From contig NZ_PDJC01000001.1 of assembly GCF_002563675.1 (NCBI RefSeq), positions 2,666,001-2,730,000 of the forward strand: a stretch of DNA of 64,000 bases, read 5' to 3'. This DNA is from Propionicimonas paludicola. GTDB lineage: Bacteria; Actinomycetota; Actinomycetes; Propionibacteriales; Propionibacteriaceae. Of the stretch, positions 36,414-45,348 are shown piece by piece. The notes beneath the pieces are model-generated. The model made no database searches. It was not told the DNA's origin and was given only the letters and a program-made list of their open reading frames with translations. Positions within the stretch are counted from its first letter, which is position 1; each line of letters begins with the position of its first letter. The translations under genes were made by a program, and so were the position numbers.

Positions 36414-37472
36414 ATGGTTGATGTAACAGTCCTGCAGACGCTTTGGTTCATCCTGATCGCGGTCTTGTGGATCGGCTACCTGGTCCTCGAAGGCTTCGAC
36501 TACGGCGTCGCCATGCTGATCCCGTTCCTGGGCAAGAACGACAAGGAACGTCGGGTCATGGTCAACACCGTGGGTCCGGTCTGGGACGGTAACGAGGTCT
36601 GGCTGCTCACCGCTGGTGGCGCCACCTTCGCGGCCTTCCCGGCCTGGTACGCCACGCTGTTTTCCGGGCTCTACCTGCCGCTGTTCCTGGTGCTGGTCGG
36701 CCTGATCATCCGCGGCGTGTCCTTCGAGTACCGCAGCAAGCACCCGGACTCGCAGTGGCGTCGCACCTTCGACTGGATGGCGGCCACCGGCTCGTTCCTG
36801 GTCAGCCTGGTCTTCGGAGTCGGCTTCGCCAACTTCATCCTGGGCCTGCCGGTGGCAGCCGATGCCAAGCTGACCAGCCTGTTCGTCCTCGAGCCGCGGC
36901 CGTACTTCTGGCAGCTGTTCAGCCCGTTCGGTCTGCTCGGCGGCGTGGTGCTGGTGGTGCTCTTCCTGTTCCACGGAGCGCTCTACCTGTCCCTGAAGAC
37001 CCGTGGCGAGCTTCACGACCGGGCCAAGGCCTTCGCGTCCAAGGCTGGCCTGGTGGCCATCGTCGGTGGCGCAGCCTTCCTGGTCTGGCAGCAGTTCGTC
37101 CACCCGACCGGCTGGTTGGGCTGGGTGCTGCTGGTGCTGGCCGCCCTCGGCCTGGTGTCGGCGTGGTGGTTCAACAACGCCGGACGCGACGGGATCGCCT
37201 TCGTCTCCACGGCGGCGACCATCCTGTTCGTGGCCGTCGGGATCTTCACGGCGATGTGGCCGGGGCTCGGCTTCCGGGATGCTGCTGGCGCAGCGCTCTC
37301 GCCGCTGAACGTGGCGACGGCATCGTCCACCAGTTACACCCTCACCCTGATGACGGTCGCTGCGGTGATCTTCGTCCCGATCGTCCTGGCTTACACCAGC
37401 TGGACGTACTGGGTGTTCCGGCGTCGACTCAGCATCGAGAACATTCCCGATGAGGTAGCGGCCACTGCCTGA
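36414..37472 (+). CDS. cydB: Cytochrome bd oxidase subunit II
   Basis: The 352-residue subunit has about eight or nine helices and the family start 'TLWFILIAVLWIGYLVLEGFDYGV', with 'GPVWDGNEVWLL' near 54. It pairs with CydA. GAGAGGTCTGAGAA lies before the ATG; the stop overlaps the next gene (TGATG). Confidence 0.95.
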   Translation: MVDVTVLQTLWFILIAVLWIGYLVLEGFDYGVAMLIPFLGKNDKERRVMVNTVGPVWDGNEVWLLTAGGATFAAFPAWYATLFSGLYLPLFLVLVGLIIRGVSFEYRSKHPDSQWRRTFDWMAATGSFLVSLVFGVGFANFILGLPVAADAKLTSLFVLEPRPYFWQLFSPFGLLGGVVLVVLFLFHGALYLSLKTRGELHDRAKAFASKAGLVAIVGGAAFLVWQQFVHPTGWLGWVLLVLAALGLVSAWWFNNAGRDGIAFVSTAATILFVAVGIFTAMWPGLGFRDAAGAALSPLNVATASSTSYTLTLMTVAAVIFVPIVLAYTSWTYWVFRRRLSIENIPDEVAATA

Positions 37473-40400
37473 TGGCAGGACCAATCGACCCGCGCCTACT
37501 GCGCAGAGCCTCGGCGACCAGGGGATACCTGGTCGCCGGGGTCGCAGTTGGCTCCGTAACAGCCATCCTGACTCTGGTTCAGGCATGGCTGTTGTCGTCT
37601 TCTATCGGAACCATCTTCGCCACCGGCCACGATGACCGGCTGTGGCTGGCCGCCCTGGCTCTGGCCGCGGTCTTCGCCGGACGGGCCGGCCTGGCCTGGC
37701 TGCACCAGTGGCTGGCCCACCGGACGTCCGCCGCGGTCAAGTCGCAGCTGCGCCGCGACATCATCGGCGCCCGGCTGGCCCACCCGATCGACTCGCCCGC
37801 CTCGACCGGCGGGCTGATCACCCTGGTCACCCAGGGTCTGGACGCTCTGGACGGCTACTTCAGCAAGTACCTGCCGCAGCTGATGCTGGCGGTCACCGTG
37901 CCGCTGATCATCGGGGTGGCCATCCTCACCTCCGACCTGCTTTCCGCGGTGATCGTGGCGGTCACCGTCCCGCTGATCCCGGTCTTCATGGCCCTGGTCG
38001 GCTGGACCACCGAGGCCCGCACCCAGCGCCGCTGGGCGATCCAGACCCGGCTGGCCCACCACTTCGCCGACCTGGTCACCGGCCTGCCCACGCTGCAGGT
38101 CTTCGGACGGGCCAAGGCCCAGGCCGAGGGACTGAAGCGGACCGAGGCTGCGCACGTCCGGGAGACCATGGGGACGCTGCGGATCTCGTTCCTGTCGGCC
38201 ATGGTGCTGGAGCTGCTGGCCACCCTGAGCGTCGCGGTGATCGCCGTGGTGATCGGCTTCCGGGTGGTCTACGGCCACCTCGACCTGAGCACGGCCCTGT
38301 TCGTGCTGATCCTGGCTCCCGAGGCCTACCTGCCGATTCGCCAGGTGGGCGTCCACTACCACGACTCCGCGGACGGGGTGGCGGCCGCCGAGGCCGCCTT
38401 CGGCCTGATCGACGCGCATGCCACCGGCACCGCCGAGTCCTCGGTGAGTTCGGACGCCACCGCGCCCAGCCCGACCGCGCTACTCAGCGTCCGCGGCCTC
38501 ACCCATACCTATCCCGGTGCCACTGCGCCGGCCCTGCTGCCGATCAGCTTCGACCTCGAGCCCGGCGAGCTGGTGGCCCTGTCCGGCAGCAGTGGCGGCG
38601 GCAAGACCACTCTGCTGAACGCCGTGCTGGGCTTCCTGACGCCGACTGCCGGCCAGCTCTACAGCGGCGGCCGCCCCCTGGAGCTGTCCGACTGGCGCTC
38701 CCGGATGGCCTACGTGGGCCAGTTCCCCGGCCTGGTGGTCGGCTCGGTGGCCGACAACGTCCGGCTCGGCGACCCGACAGCCAGTGACGATGCCGTGCGG
38801 GACGCGCTGGCCCGAGCCGGTGCCTCCGAACTGCCGCTGGACCAGGTGATTGGCGACCGGGCCGAAGGGGTGTCGGCGGGCGAGCGCCGCCGGATCGCCA
38901 CCGCTCGCGCCCTGCTGCGGATCGATGCCGCCGGTGCCACGTCGGCTCGACTGCTGGTGCTCGACGAGCCCACCGCCGGTCTGGACGCCGACGCCGAAGC
39001 CGTCCTGCTGACCAGCTTGCGCGAGGCCGGAGTCGGCGTCCTGGTGGTCAGCCACCGGCCGGCCGTGCTGGCCGCCGCCGATCGAGTGATCGAGTTGGAC
39101 GTCGCGGCTCCGGCCAACACCTCCGACGCCCCGACGCCGGTGCGGGCTGCTGCTTCGGCCGCGCCCCCCACGTCCGCGGCGGCCGGCTCAACCGCCGAGA
39201 TCGACGACGTCAGTGCGCTGCCGGTGGACGACCGCCCGCTGCTGCGCCGCCTGCTCGATGCCGTCCCCGGCTCACGGAAGTGGCTGGCCCTGGCCGTCTT
39301 CCTGGCCTTCTGCGCGAGCGCCGCCTCGGTGGCGCTGATGTCGGTCTCGGCCTGGCTGCTGGCTTTCGCCGCCCTGCTGGTGCCGGTGCTGTTCCTGGAG
39401 GCACCGTCGGTGGCGGTGCGCTTCTTCGGCATCTCCCGCGGCGTGCTGCGCTACGTCGAGCGGCTCACCGGGCACAACATCGCGCTGCGACTGCAGTCGG
39501 CGCTACGGCTGGAGACCTACTCCCGGCTGGCCCGGACGACCCTGCTCGGCCGGCGTCGCGGCGACCTGCTGACCACGGTGATCGCCGATGTCGAGGCGAT
39601 TCAGGACCTGATCGTCCGGGTCTGGATCCCGTTCGTGGCCTCATCACTGGTGATCCTGATCACCGGCCTCGCGATGGGTGTCATCTCACCTGGCTCCGGC
39701 TTGGTGCTACTGCTCAGTGCCGCGGCAGCCGGCCTGCTGGTGCCGTGGCTGGCTCAGCGGCTGTCAGCGAAGGCGGACGTGGCCATGGTCGGCCTGCGCG
39801 GCGATCTGGCGGACTCCGTCAACGAGATCGCCGAGGCCGCTCCCGATCTGGTCGCCTACAACGCGGCCGGCAGCTACACCGACAAGTTGCTGGCCGTCGA
39901 TGAGCGGCTACGTCGCGCCGAGGCGCGCAGCACCTGGGTGCGCGGACTGGCCGTGGCCGGTCAGCTGCTTGCCGCCGGCACGGCCGTGATCGGCGCTCTG
40001 CTGATCGGGGCCGGCGAAGTGGCGTCCAACTCGATGGCACCGGGCCTGGTCGGCTGGATGCGCGACGTCGTCTTCATCCGGGTCCCCGACCCGCCGGCCG
40101 CCGCTCTGCAGACCACTCTGCTGGCGGTGCTGGTGCTGACTCCCCTGGCTCTGCATGAGGCCTTGTCGACGCTGGTGCAGTCGGCGCAGACCTACACCCG
40201 GGCCAAGGTGGCTCTGGGCCGGGTCGAGGAGCTGTTGGCTGCCGATCCGGTGGGCGCCGGAGACCTGCCGGCCGCCGGTGCACCGGTCGCCGATCCGGGG
40301 CTGGAGATCGTCGGGCTGGCCGCGGGCTGGCCCGGCCACGATCCGGTGGTGACCGGACTGAGTCTGGACGTCGAGCGCGGCCAGCGAGTGGCTCTGGTTG

Positions 40401-40867
40401 GGCCCTCCGGGGTCGGCAAGACCACCGTGGCCGCGACCGTGCTGGGCCTGATCCCGGCCATGGGCGGACGCGTGGACGTCCGCGGTCGGGTCGGGTACCT
40501 GGCCCAGGACGCTCACATCTTCTCGACCTCGATCGCCGAGAACGTCCGGATCGGCAACCGGGACGCCACCCCCGAACAGGTGAGCGCGGCGCTAACCCTG
40601 GCCGGACTGGGGCTCTCCCCCGACCGCCTGGTCGGCGAGACCGGCACCCAGCTCTCCGGCGGCGAGGCCCGCCGGGTGGCGCTGGCCCGGCTGCTGGTCG
40701 GCGACTACCAGGTGCTTGTCCTCGACGAGCCCACCGAGCACTTGGACGTCGAGACCGCCACCCAACTGATGGACGACATCTGGTCGGGCACCTCCGACTC
40801 GGCCGTCCTGGTGATCACCCACGACCCAGCCGTGGTGTCCCGCTGCGATCGGGTCGTCCACCTCTAG
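37472..40867 (+). CDS. cydDC: Fused CydD-CydC ABC transporter
   Basis: The 1,131-residue protein joins both halves of the thiol (glutathione/cysteine) exporter needed to assemble cytochrome bd. The first half (about 1-560) has helices, Walker A 'SGSSGGGKTT', 'VSAGERRR' and 'LLVLDEPTAGLD'. After a Pro/Ala linker the second half (about 585-1,131) has 'VGPSGVGKTT', 'LSGGEARR' and 'VLVLDEPTEHLD'. Single-chain CydDC is known in actinobacteria. The last 16 codons plus stop are duplicated 1.1 kb downstream, beyond a transposase gene. Confidence 0.95.
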   Translation: MAGPIDPRLLRRASATRGYLVAGVAVGSVTAILTLVQAWLLSSSIGTIFATGHDDRLWLAALALAAVFAGRAGLAWLHQWLAHRTSAAVKSQLRRDIIGARLAHPIDSPASTGGLITLVTQGLDALDGYFSKYLPQLMLAVTVPLIIGVAILTSDLLSAVIVAVTVPLIPVFMALVGWTTEARTQRRWAIQTRLAHHFADLVTGLPTLQVFGRAKAQAEGLKRTEAAHVRETMGTLRISFLSAMVLELLATLSVAVIAVVIGFRVVYGHLDLSTALFVLILAPEAYLPIRQVGVHYHDSADGVAAAEAAFGLIDAHATGTAESSVSSDATAPSPTALLSVRGLTHTYPGATAPALLPISFDLEPGELVALSGSSGGGKTTLLNAVLGFLTPTAGQLYSGGRPLELSDWRSRMAYVGQFPGLVVGSVADNVRLGDPTASDDAVRDALARAGASELPLDQVIGDRAEGVSAGERRRIATARALLRIDAAGATSARLLVLDEPTAGLDADAEAVLLTSLREAGVGVLVVSHRPAVLAAADRVIELDVAAPANTSDAPTPVRAAASAAPPTSAAAGSTAEIDDVSALPVDDRPLLRRLLDAVPGSRKWLALAVFLAFCASAASVALMSVSAWLLAFAALLVPVLFLEAPSVAVRFFGISRGVLRYVERLTGHNIALRLQSALRLETYSRLARTTLLGRRRGDLLTTVIADVEAIQDLIVRVWIPFVASSLVILITGLAMGVISPGSGLVLLLSAAAAGLLVPWLAQRLSAKADVAMVGLRGDLADSVNEIAEAAPDLVAYNAAGSYTDKLLAVDERLRRAEARSTWVRGLAVAGQLLAAGTAVIGALLIGAGEVASNSMAPGLVGWMRDVVFIRVPDPPAAALQTTLLAVLVLTPLALHEALSTLVQSAQTYTRAKVALGRVEELLAADPVGAGDLPAAGAPVADPGLEIVGLAAGWPGHDPVVTGLSLDVERGQRVALVGPSGVGKTTVAATVLGLIPAMGGRVDVRGRVGYLAQDAHIFSTSIAENVRIGNRDATPEQVSAALTLAGLGLSPDRLVGETGTQLSGGEARRVALARLLVGDYQVLVLDEPTEHLDVETATQLMDDIWSGTSDSAVLVITHDPAVVSRCDRVVHL

Positions 40868-40949
40868 CCCGCAACCCCGGGGACGGTTCCTATTCCGTAC
40901 CAACCCCTAGCCCGCCATATAGGCGACGGTTCCTCTTCCGTACCAACCC
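40864..40949 (+). repeat. Two 43-bp tandem repeats at the cydDC stop
   Basis: Units 40,864-40,906 and 40,907-40,949 both begin CTAGCCCG and end with CGACGGTTCC.. CTTCCGTACCAACCC-like sequence (first unit GGACGGTTCCTATTCCGTAC). An inverted copy lies on the other side of the transposase gene, at 41,894-41,918. They are the REP-like sequences expected next to a RAYT. Confidence 0.7.
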
Positions 40950-40973
40950 GAGCACCTACGCCCGACGCACGGC

Positions 40974-41738
40974 TCAGTCCTGACCCGCTATCTGCATTCG
41001 ACGAACCTGCGTCACGCTGAGCCCAGTGAGGTGGGCAAGTTGGCGATACGAGACCGACCGGTCAAACAGCTCGCGGATGGCCCTGCGCTGGGCCGGTGCG
41101 GCCAAGCGAGCGAACTCATGCATGTCTGCCGCCCCACAGACTCGAACGAGCAGGAGTTGCGCATCGTCGTCCGCAATCCGTGGACGACGTCCGGAACGAT
41201 GCCTCGGTCCGAGCGATAGCGACGGCTCCGCACCGAGCTCGTTGAGCTCATCGGCAGGGATGAGCCTCTCCAGCTCGGCGTGGTCGACAACGCACCTCAC
41301 CAACTCCCAATGCCGCCGGCTACTCCACGGGTAGTCTTCCGCACGCCCGACGATCCCTGCCTCGACCGGGTTGTTCCATACGTAGCGGAGTAGCACCAGC
41401 AAGTACGCGTCGGAGTCGACGGGCTCGCTTCGGAAGCGATCCTGAAAGAGGTGCCCGACACGCGAGTACTTGAGGTTGAACCAGCCGACGTAGCGCACGC
41501 CAACCCGCTTGATCACCTGCCCAATCTGTTCCTCCCCCGTGCGCAGAACCAGATGGACGTGGTTTGGCATCAGGCAGTAGGCCAGGACGTGACACCCACT
41601 CAGCCTCACGGCAACAGACAAGACCTCGAGGAAGCGCCGATAGTCGGCCTCTTCAAGGAAGATTGCGCAACGGTTCACCCCACGCATCATGACGTGGTGG
41701 ATCCCGGACTCGGACAGCTTTCGGCGTTGGCGTGGCAT
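40974..41738 (-). CDS. REP-associated tyrosine transposase (RAYT, Y1 family)
   Basis: The 254-residue protein begins 'MPRQRRKLSESGIHHVMMRG' and has the HUH motif H60-V-H62 in 'MPNHVHLVL' and the downstream Tyr-containing helix 'VRYVGWFNLKYSRVGHLFQDRF'. RAYTs are single-domain relatives of IS200/IS605 transposases that act on REP palindromes. A C-terminal helix-turn-helix ('YRQLAHLTGLSVTQVRRM') is appended. REP-like repeats lie on both sides. Confidence 0.9.
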   Translation of the reverse strand: MPRQRRKLSESGIHHVMMRGVNRCAIFLEEADYRRFLEVLSVAVRLSGCHVLAYCLMPNHVHLVLRTGEEQIGQVIKRVGVRYVGWFNLKYSRVGHLFQDRFRSEPVDSDAYLLVLLRYVWNNPVEAGIVGRAEDYPWSSRRHWELVRCVVDHAELERLIPADELNELGAEPSLSLGPRHRSGRRPRIADDDAQLLLVRVCGAADMHEFARLAAPAQRRAIRELFDRSVSYRQLAHLTGLSVTQVRRMQIAGQD

Positions 41739-41860
41739 GGACTCCCCCTGGGCTCGTTCGCTTCACAACGGTGGGGGCAGCCGAACTGATCTGTTCACAC
41801 TGACGCGGGCCTGTGAGTTTCGAGGGCGGCACCAGCTCGGGCTGTGGACGGACGCGAACC

Positions 41861-41918
41861 GGGAACCGTCCCCAACCCGTGCGACAAGGGACTGGTACGA
41901 AATGGGAACCGTCCCCAA
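41861..41918 (-). repeat. REP-like repeats right of the RAYT gene
   Basis: GGGAACCGTCCCCAA occurs at 41,861-41,875 and 41,904-41,918. The second copy with its upstream GGTACGAAAT matches, in inverse orientation, the repeats at 40,879-40,906. So REP-like units flank the transposase as inverted repeats. Confidence 0.65.
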
Positions 41919-41923
41919 GACGG

Positions 41924-41978
41924 ACCCACGATCCGGCCGTGGTGGCCCGCTGCGATCGGGTGGTCCACCTCTAGCCCG
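41924..41978 (+). pseudogene. Duplicated 3' tail of cydDC
   Basis: These 55 bases match 40,817-40,871 at 51 positions and translate to '(T)HDPAVVARCDRVVHL' plus stop, against 'THDPAVVSRCDRVVHL' in cydDC. Three of the four differences are silent third-position changes. It is a detached end of a cydC-type gene, now separated from cydDC by the RAYT and its repeats. Confidence 0.85.
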
Positions 41979-42000
41979 GACGCCCGCTGGCCAACAACGA

Positions 42001-43878
42001 TCAGCTCTCGGCCAGCACGATGATCCGGTCGGACCGCCCAAACACCACCGGTGCCGACTTCTCCGGATTCAGTCGCACTCCGTAGGACTGGTCGGCATCG
42101 TGAGCCTGCGCCGCGATCCGGTAGCCGATCGCCGTTTCGCCGTACTGCCTGGCCGCGTTCAGCACTCCATAGAAGTCCACCTCGTGCCCGACCTCGACAT
42201 AGTTGCGGGCCGGCTTCAGGTAGACCTCACTGCCCTGTGACTCGAACAGCGTTGTGAAGACCTCGGCCAGGTGCTTGTTCTCCGAGATCTGGCACAGCAT
42301 CAGCGCCACCAGTTTGTCGCTGACGATGAGGTCGTCAGCTCGGGCCACCTCGGCGAGCTCACGGTTGCGGTCGTCCAGCATCTCGCTGACGATGTTCAGC
42401 TCAAGCTCGGAACCGGCGGCGAGGTTGCGCAGATGCAGCAGGGTGACCAGGGTTCGGCTGTCGGCCCGCTCGGCCCCGTAGCGCTCGACATCGGCCAGCA
42501 GAATGATGTGGTCGAAGCCGCCGACCCCCAGCCCCTCGAGCACTGAGCGCTTGGTCGGATCACCAGCGATCCAGTGCACGGCAAGCTTCCCCAGACCCGG
42601 CATGGCAGGTGGTTCTCCCGGTGTGACGACCACGGCCTCCGAGCCCGCCCCGACGTACTCGTCCAGTTGGGCCAGCATCATCGGCAGAACCTGGTTGACC
42701 CCGAGGACGAGAACCCGCTCGGGCTTGGGCATCCGGGGCGGCTCGCCGGGCGCCTCGGAGGCGTTCTGCTGGTCGGGCTCCGGGCCGATCCGCACGGCGG
42801 AGTCGTCCACGGCGACCAGAATGATCTGATCGTCCGCACCGATCACGGTGTCGGCCGGCGGGTTGAGCCGAGGGATCCCGTCACTGAACAGGCCCATTAC
42901 CGCGCATCTCGGGAACGCACATTGGGCATCGAAGTAGGTTCGGCCCACCAGGCCATCGGCCGGGACCAGGTAGATCTCGTCGCCGTCGAAGTCCAGGAAC
43001 TCCTGGTAGACCACCGAGAGTCCGGACTGCCGGCAGGTCTGGACGATGATCTTGCCGATCACCTCCTGGCTGACCACCCAGTGGGCACGGCCCTGGCCGG
43101 CCAGCTTCGCCGCTTCGAGGTTGGCCGGATCGGAGAGCTCGGCAACGATGTGCGGCACCTGCCCGTCATACTCGGTGTCACTGACGATCGCCAGGACCGC
43201 CTTGATCACCTCGACGTCCGGGTCGTGGGAGCCTTCGGGCGCCAACACGATGATGCTGCGGGCCAGGTGCGGACGTGCGAGCTGGAGCTCGGCCAGCCGT
43301 CGGGGATCGCCGGTCCGACAGATGACGGCGGTGCCACCAAGGCGCTGGCAATCCCGTTTGACTTGGTCGTCCATCTCGACCTTGTCCTTGTTCGCCAGAA
43401 CCACCACGCTCGCATGCGGACGGGATTCATTGGCCTTGGCCAGTTCATTGATGATTGGGCAGACTTTGTTGCTCCAGCCCAGGATCAGGGTGTGCCCCTC
43501 TTCCAGGACCAGGGAATGGCCCTTCCGGAGTTGCGCGACCTTCTCATCGAATGCGCTGGAGACAATGCCGATCAAACTCGCCACAATCACCAGACCGCCC
43601 ACAGTGACCAGCAGCATGACCCCGCGGTAGGCCCATCCGGTGTCGCCACCGACCGCACCGGCGTCGAGGGCATGCATGAGGCCGGCCCAGATCATCTCGA
43701 GCGGGTCGGCGTCCGGCGCATCTCCCGGGAACGCCCGCGCGGCGAAGGCGAGCGCCACCAACACCAGCACGAAGACCGCGGTGGCCAGCCCGAGCAGCAC
43801 CATCAGAGCGCCCAGACCCTTCGACATCTGATTGTCGAACCAGTACCGCACCCGATCCTTGACGCCAGGAGTGCTCAC
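42001..43878 (-). CDS. CASTOR/POLLUX-related ion channel protein
   Basis: The 625-residue protein has two or three N-terminal helices (about 18-45 and 80-105, with a pore-like segment between) and two tandem RCK/NAD-binding-type domains ('HTLILGWSNKVCPIINELAKAN', 'RVLVLGVNQVLPMMLAQLDEYVG'). This is the layout of bacterial relatives of plant CASTOR/POLLUX (DMI1) channels. The GTG at 43,878 gives 'VSTPGVKDRVRYWFDNQMSKG', typical for the family, and follows GAAGGG. Ion and ligand are unknown. Confidence 0.82.
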   Translation of the reverse strand: MSTPGVKDRVRYWFDNQMSKGLGALMVLLGLATAVFVLVLVALAFAARAFPGDAPDADPLEMIWAGLMHALDAGAVGGDTGWAYRGVMLLVTVGGLVIVASLIGIVSSAFDEKVAQLRKGHSLVLEEGHTLILGWSNKVCPIINELAKANESRPHASVVVLANKDKVEMDDQVKRDCQRLGGTAVICRTGDPRRLAELQLARPHLARSIIVLAPEGSHDPDVEVIKAVLAIVSDTEYDGQVPHIVAELSDPANLEAAKLAGQGRAHWVVSQEVIGKIIVQTCRQSGLSVVYQEFLDFDGDEIYLVPADGLVGRTYFDAQCAFPRCAVMGLFSDGIPRLNPPADTVIGADDQIILVAVDDSAVRIGPEPDQQNASEAPGEPPRMPKPERVLVLGVNQVLPMMLAQLDEYVGAGSEAVVVTPGEPPAMPGLGKLAVHWIAGDPTKRSVLEGLGVGGFDHIILLADVERYGAERADSRTLVTLLHLRNLAAGSELELNIVSEMLDDRNRELAEVARADDLIVSDKLVALMLCQISENKHLAEVFTTLFESQGSEVYLKPARNYVEVGHEVDFYGVLNAARQYGETAIGYRIAAQAHDADQSYGVRLNPEKSAPVVFGRSDRIIVLAES

Positions 43879-44070
43879 CGTGAATCCCTTCAACCCAGGA
43901 ATTTGCTGAGCGGAGCATATCCACGGGTGTGAGCACGAGACAGGCAATGCGCTCACCGAGTTTGTACGAATACCACCTCGCCGCCGAAAGTGGACGAGCA
44001 GACGGCTGGGATAGGACAGAAAGTGGACCTCTCTATCCACAATGAGCTCGCAGGTTCTAATCTTCGCGCC

Positions 44071-44841
44071 ATGCCCACTCGTAGCCGCTGGGAGGTCATC
44101 ACCGAATGGCCGCTCAACATCGCCGCTGTCATCTTCCTGATCGCCTACGCCATCCCAGTGGCCAACCCGGACGCCCCCGAATGGCTGCTGCTGACCTGTG
44201 AGGTCGTCGTCTGGGTCACCTGGGGGCTGTTCGCCGTCGATTACGTGACCCGCTTCGTACTCGCCCACGACAAGTGGCGCTTCTTCCGCAGCAACCTGGT
44301 CGATCTGGCCGCCGTGGTGCTGCCGATGCTGCGTCCACTGCGCCTGGTTCGGCTGCTCTCGCTGCTTTCGATCCTGAACCGGACGGCCACCCAGCGGCTG
44401 CATGGACGTGTGGTCACCTACACCGTGGGTGCGGTCTCGCTGCTGGTCGTCATCGGTGCACTGGCGGTGACCGACGCCGAGCGAGGCGTACCGGGCGCGA
44501 ACATCGAGAACCTCGGCGACGGCTTCTGGTGGGCCGCCGTCACCATCGCGACCGTGGGGTATGGGGATCGCTTCCCGGTGTCGCCGATCGGACGCGGCGT
44601 CGCCGTGGCGCTGATGATCGGCGGCATCGCCTTGCTTGGCGTCGTTACCGCGACCATCGCTTCCTGGCTGGTGCAGCGGGTTGCCGATGTCACCGAGCAG
44701 CAGGAGATCGCCACCCGCGAGCAGGTGGACGTCCTGGCGTCCGAGCTCGCCGAGATCAAGAACCAGCTGGCCACCCTGGTGGCCCGGACGCAGTTCGAAG
44801 GAGAGCTCACCGCCACCGGCGATCCGGTCAGCACCGGGTAA
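44071..44841 (+). CDS. Voltage-gated potassium channel-like protein
   Basis: The 256-residue protein has six helices: S1-S4 (about 14-105, S4 Arg-rich 'MLRPLRLVRLLSLLSILNR') and a pore with selectivity filter T161-VGYGD166 between S5 and S6, then a coiled-coil tail (about 218-248). The start 'MPTRSRWEV' was chosen at 44,071; TTCTAATCT lies just upstream and could be a -10 for a leaderless message. It is divergent from the CASTOR-like channel (192 bp). Confidence 0.88.
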   Translation: MPTRSRWEVITEWPLNIAAVIFLIAYAIPVANPDAPEWLLLTCEVVVWVTWGLFAVDYVTRFVLAHDKWRFFRSNLVDLAAVVLPMLRPLRLVRLLSLLSILNRTATQRLHGRVVTYTVGAVSLLVVIGALAVTDAERGVPGANIENLGDGFWWAAVTIATVGYGDRFPVSPIGRGVAVALMIGGIALLGVVTATIASWLVQRVADVTEQQEIATREQVDVLASELAEIKNQLATLVARTQFEGELTATGDPVSTG

Positions 44842-44867
44842 GCCTGTCGCTTCGGTCGCAGTTCACA

Positions 44868-45027
44868 CCCGAGTTCGGTCCCGATCCGAGCCAGTCTCGA
44901 CACCCAGCAAGAGTGGAACCCGAGTTTGGTCCCCAATCGGCGTCACCCGGGGCCGCAGATCGGGGCCAAAGTCGGGTTCGAGCCTCGGGGGATGCCACGC
45001 CTCGTTCAGATCGGGACCATTTCCGGG
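44868..45027. repeat. Cluster of four REP-like units, two direct and two inverted
   Basis: CCCGAGTTCGGTCCCGATC (44,868-44,886) and CCCGAGTTTGGTCCCCAATC (44,919-44,938) are followed by inverted versions GATCGGGGCCAAAGTCGGG (44,958-44,976) and GATCGGGACCATTTCCGGG (45,009-45,027), at 40-51 bp spacing. The arrangement is that of REPINs. Apart from these and the dyad at 45,206 the 507-bp gap 44,842-45,348 holds no gene I can support. Confidence 0.7.
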
Positions 45028-45205
45028 TTCGAGCCAGGAGACCAGATGTCGGACGGCCGTGGCTCCGTCGCGACGGAAAGGGCGCCTGCCTGAGGGGACG
45101 GACGGGCCCATTCCGGGGACGTCCCGAACCCTCCGAGGGCTGGCTGCGACCCGCGGTAACCGGGCTGACTTGGGGTGATGCGAGCCTCACCGGAGACCTC
45201 CCACC

Positions 45206-45232
45206 ATGGCCGAGATTTCATCAGTCGGCCAT
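45206..45232. promoter_or_regulatory. Dyad upstream of the pyruvate:ferredoxin oxidoreductase operon
   Basis: ATGGCCGA-N11-TCGGCCAT, perfect 8-bp arms, lies just before TTGACG (45,236-45,241), a possible -35 box, about 115 bp before the GTG of the first gene. It could be an operator; the binder is unknown. Confidence 0.4.
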
Positions 45233-45348
45233 ACCTTGACGGGTATTTTCTGAACTGAGATGTTGCACAAATCCCCTTGTCAGCGCGGGAGTGTGAGCCG
45301 GAGTAGGGTGCTGCTCGAGCGCATAGTTTGACAACGAAGGGGTGCACT

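Noticed and set aside
35166-37586. 806-codon open frame on the minus strand across cydA/cydB
   Set aside because: It is antisense to clear cyd genes, rich in Gly/Gln/Asp/Arg without domains; a by-product of high GC.
42001-44403. The channel gene read from its longest possible start (800 aa)
   Set aside because: The first 175 codons overlap the divergent channel gene and look random. The GTG at 43,878 has a ribosome site and the family start.
44274-45239. 321-codon frame overlapping the potassium channel
   Set aside because: Other frame of the channel gene continued through REP-like repeats; Arg/Gly-rich with no domain.
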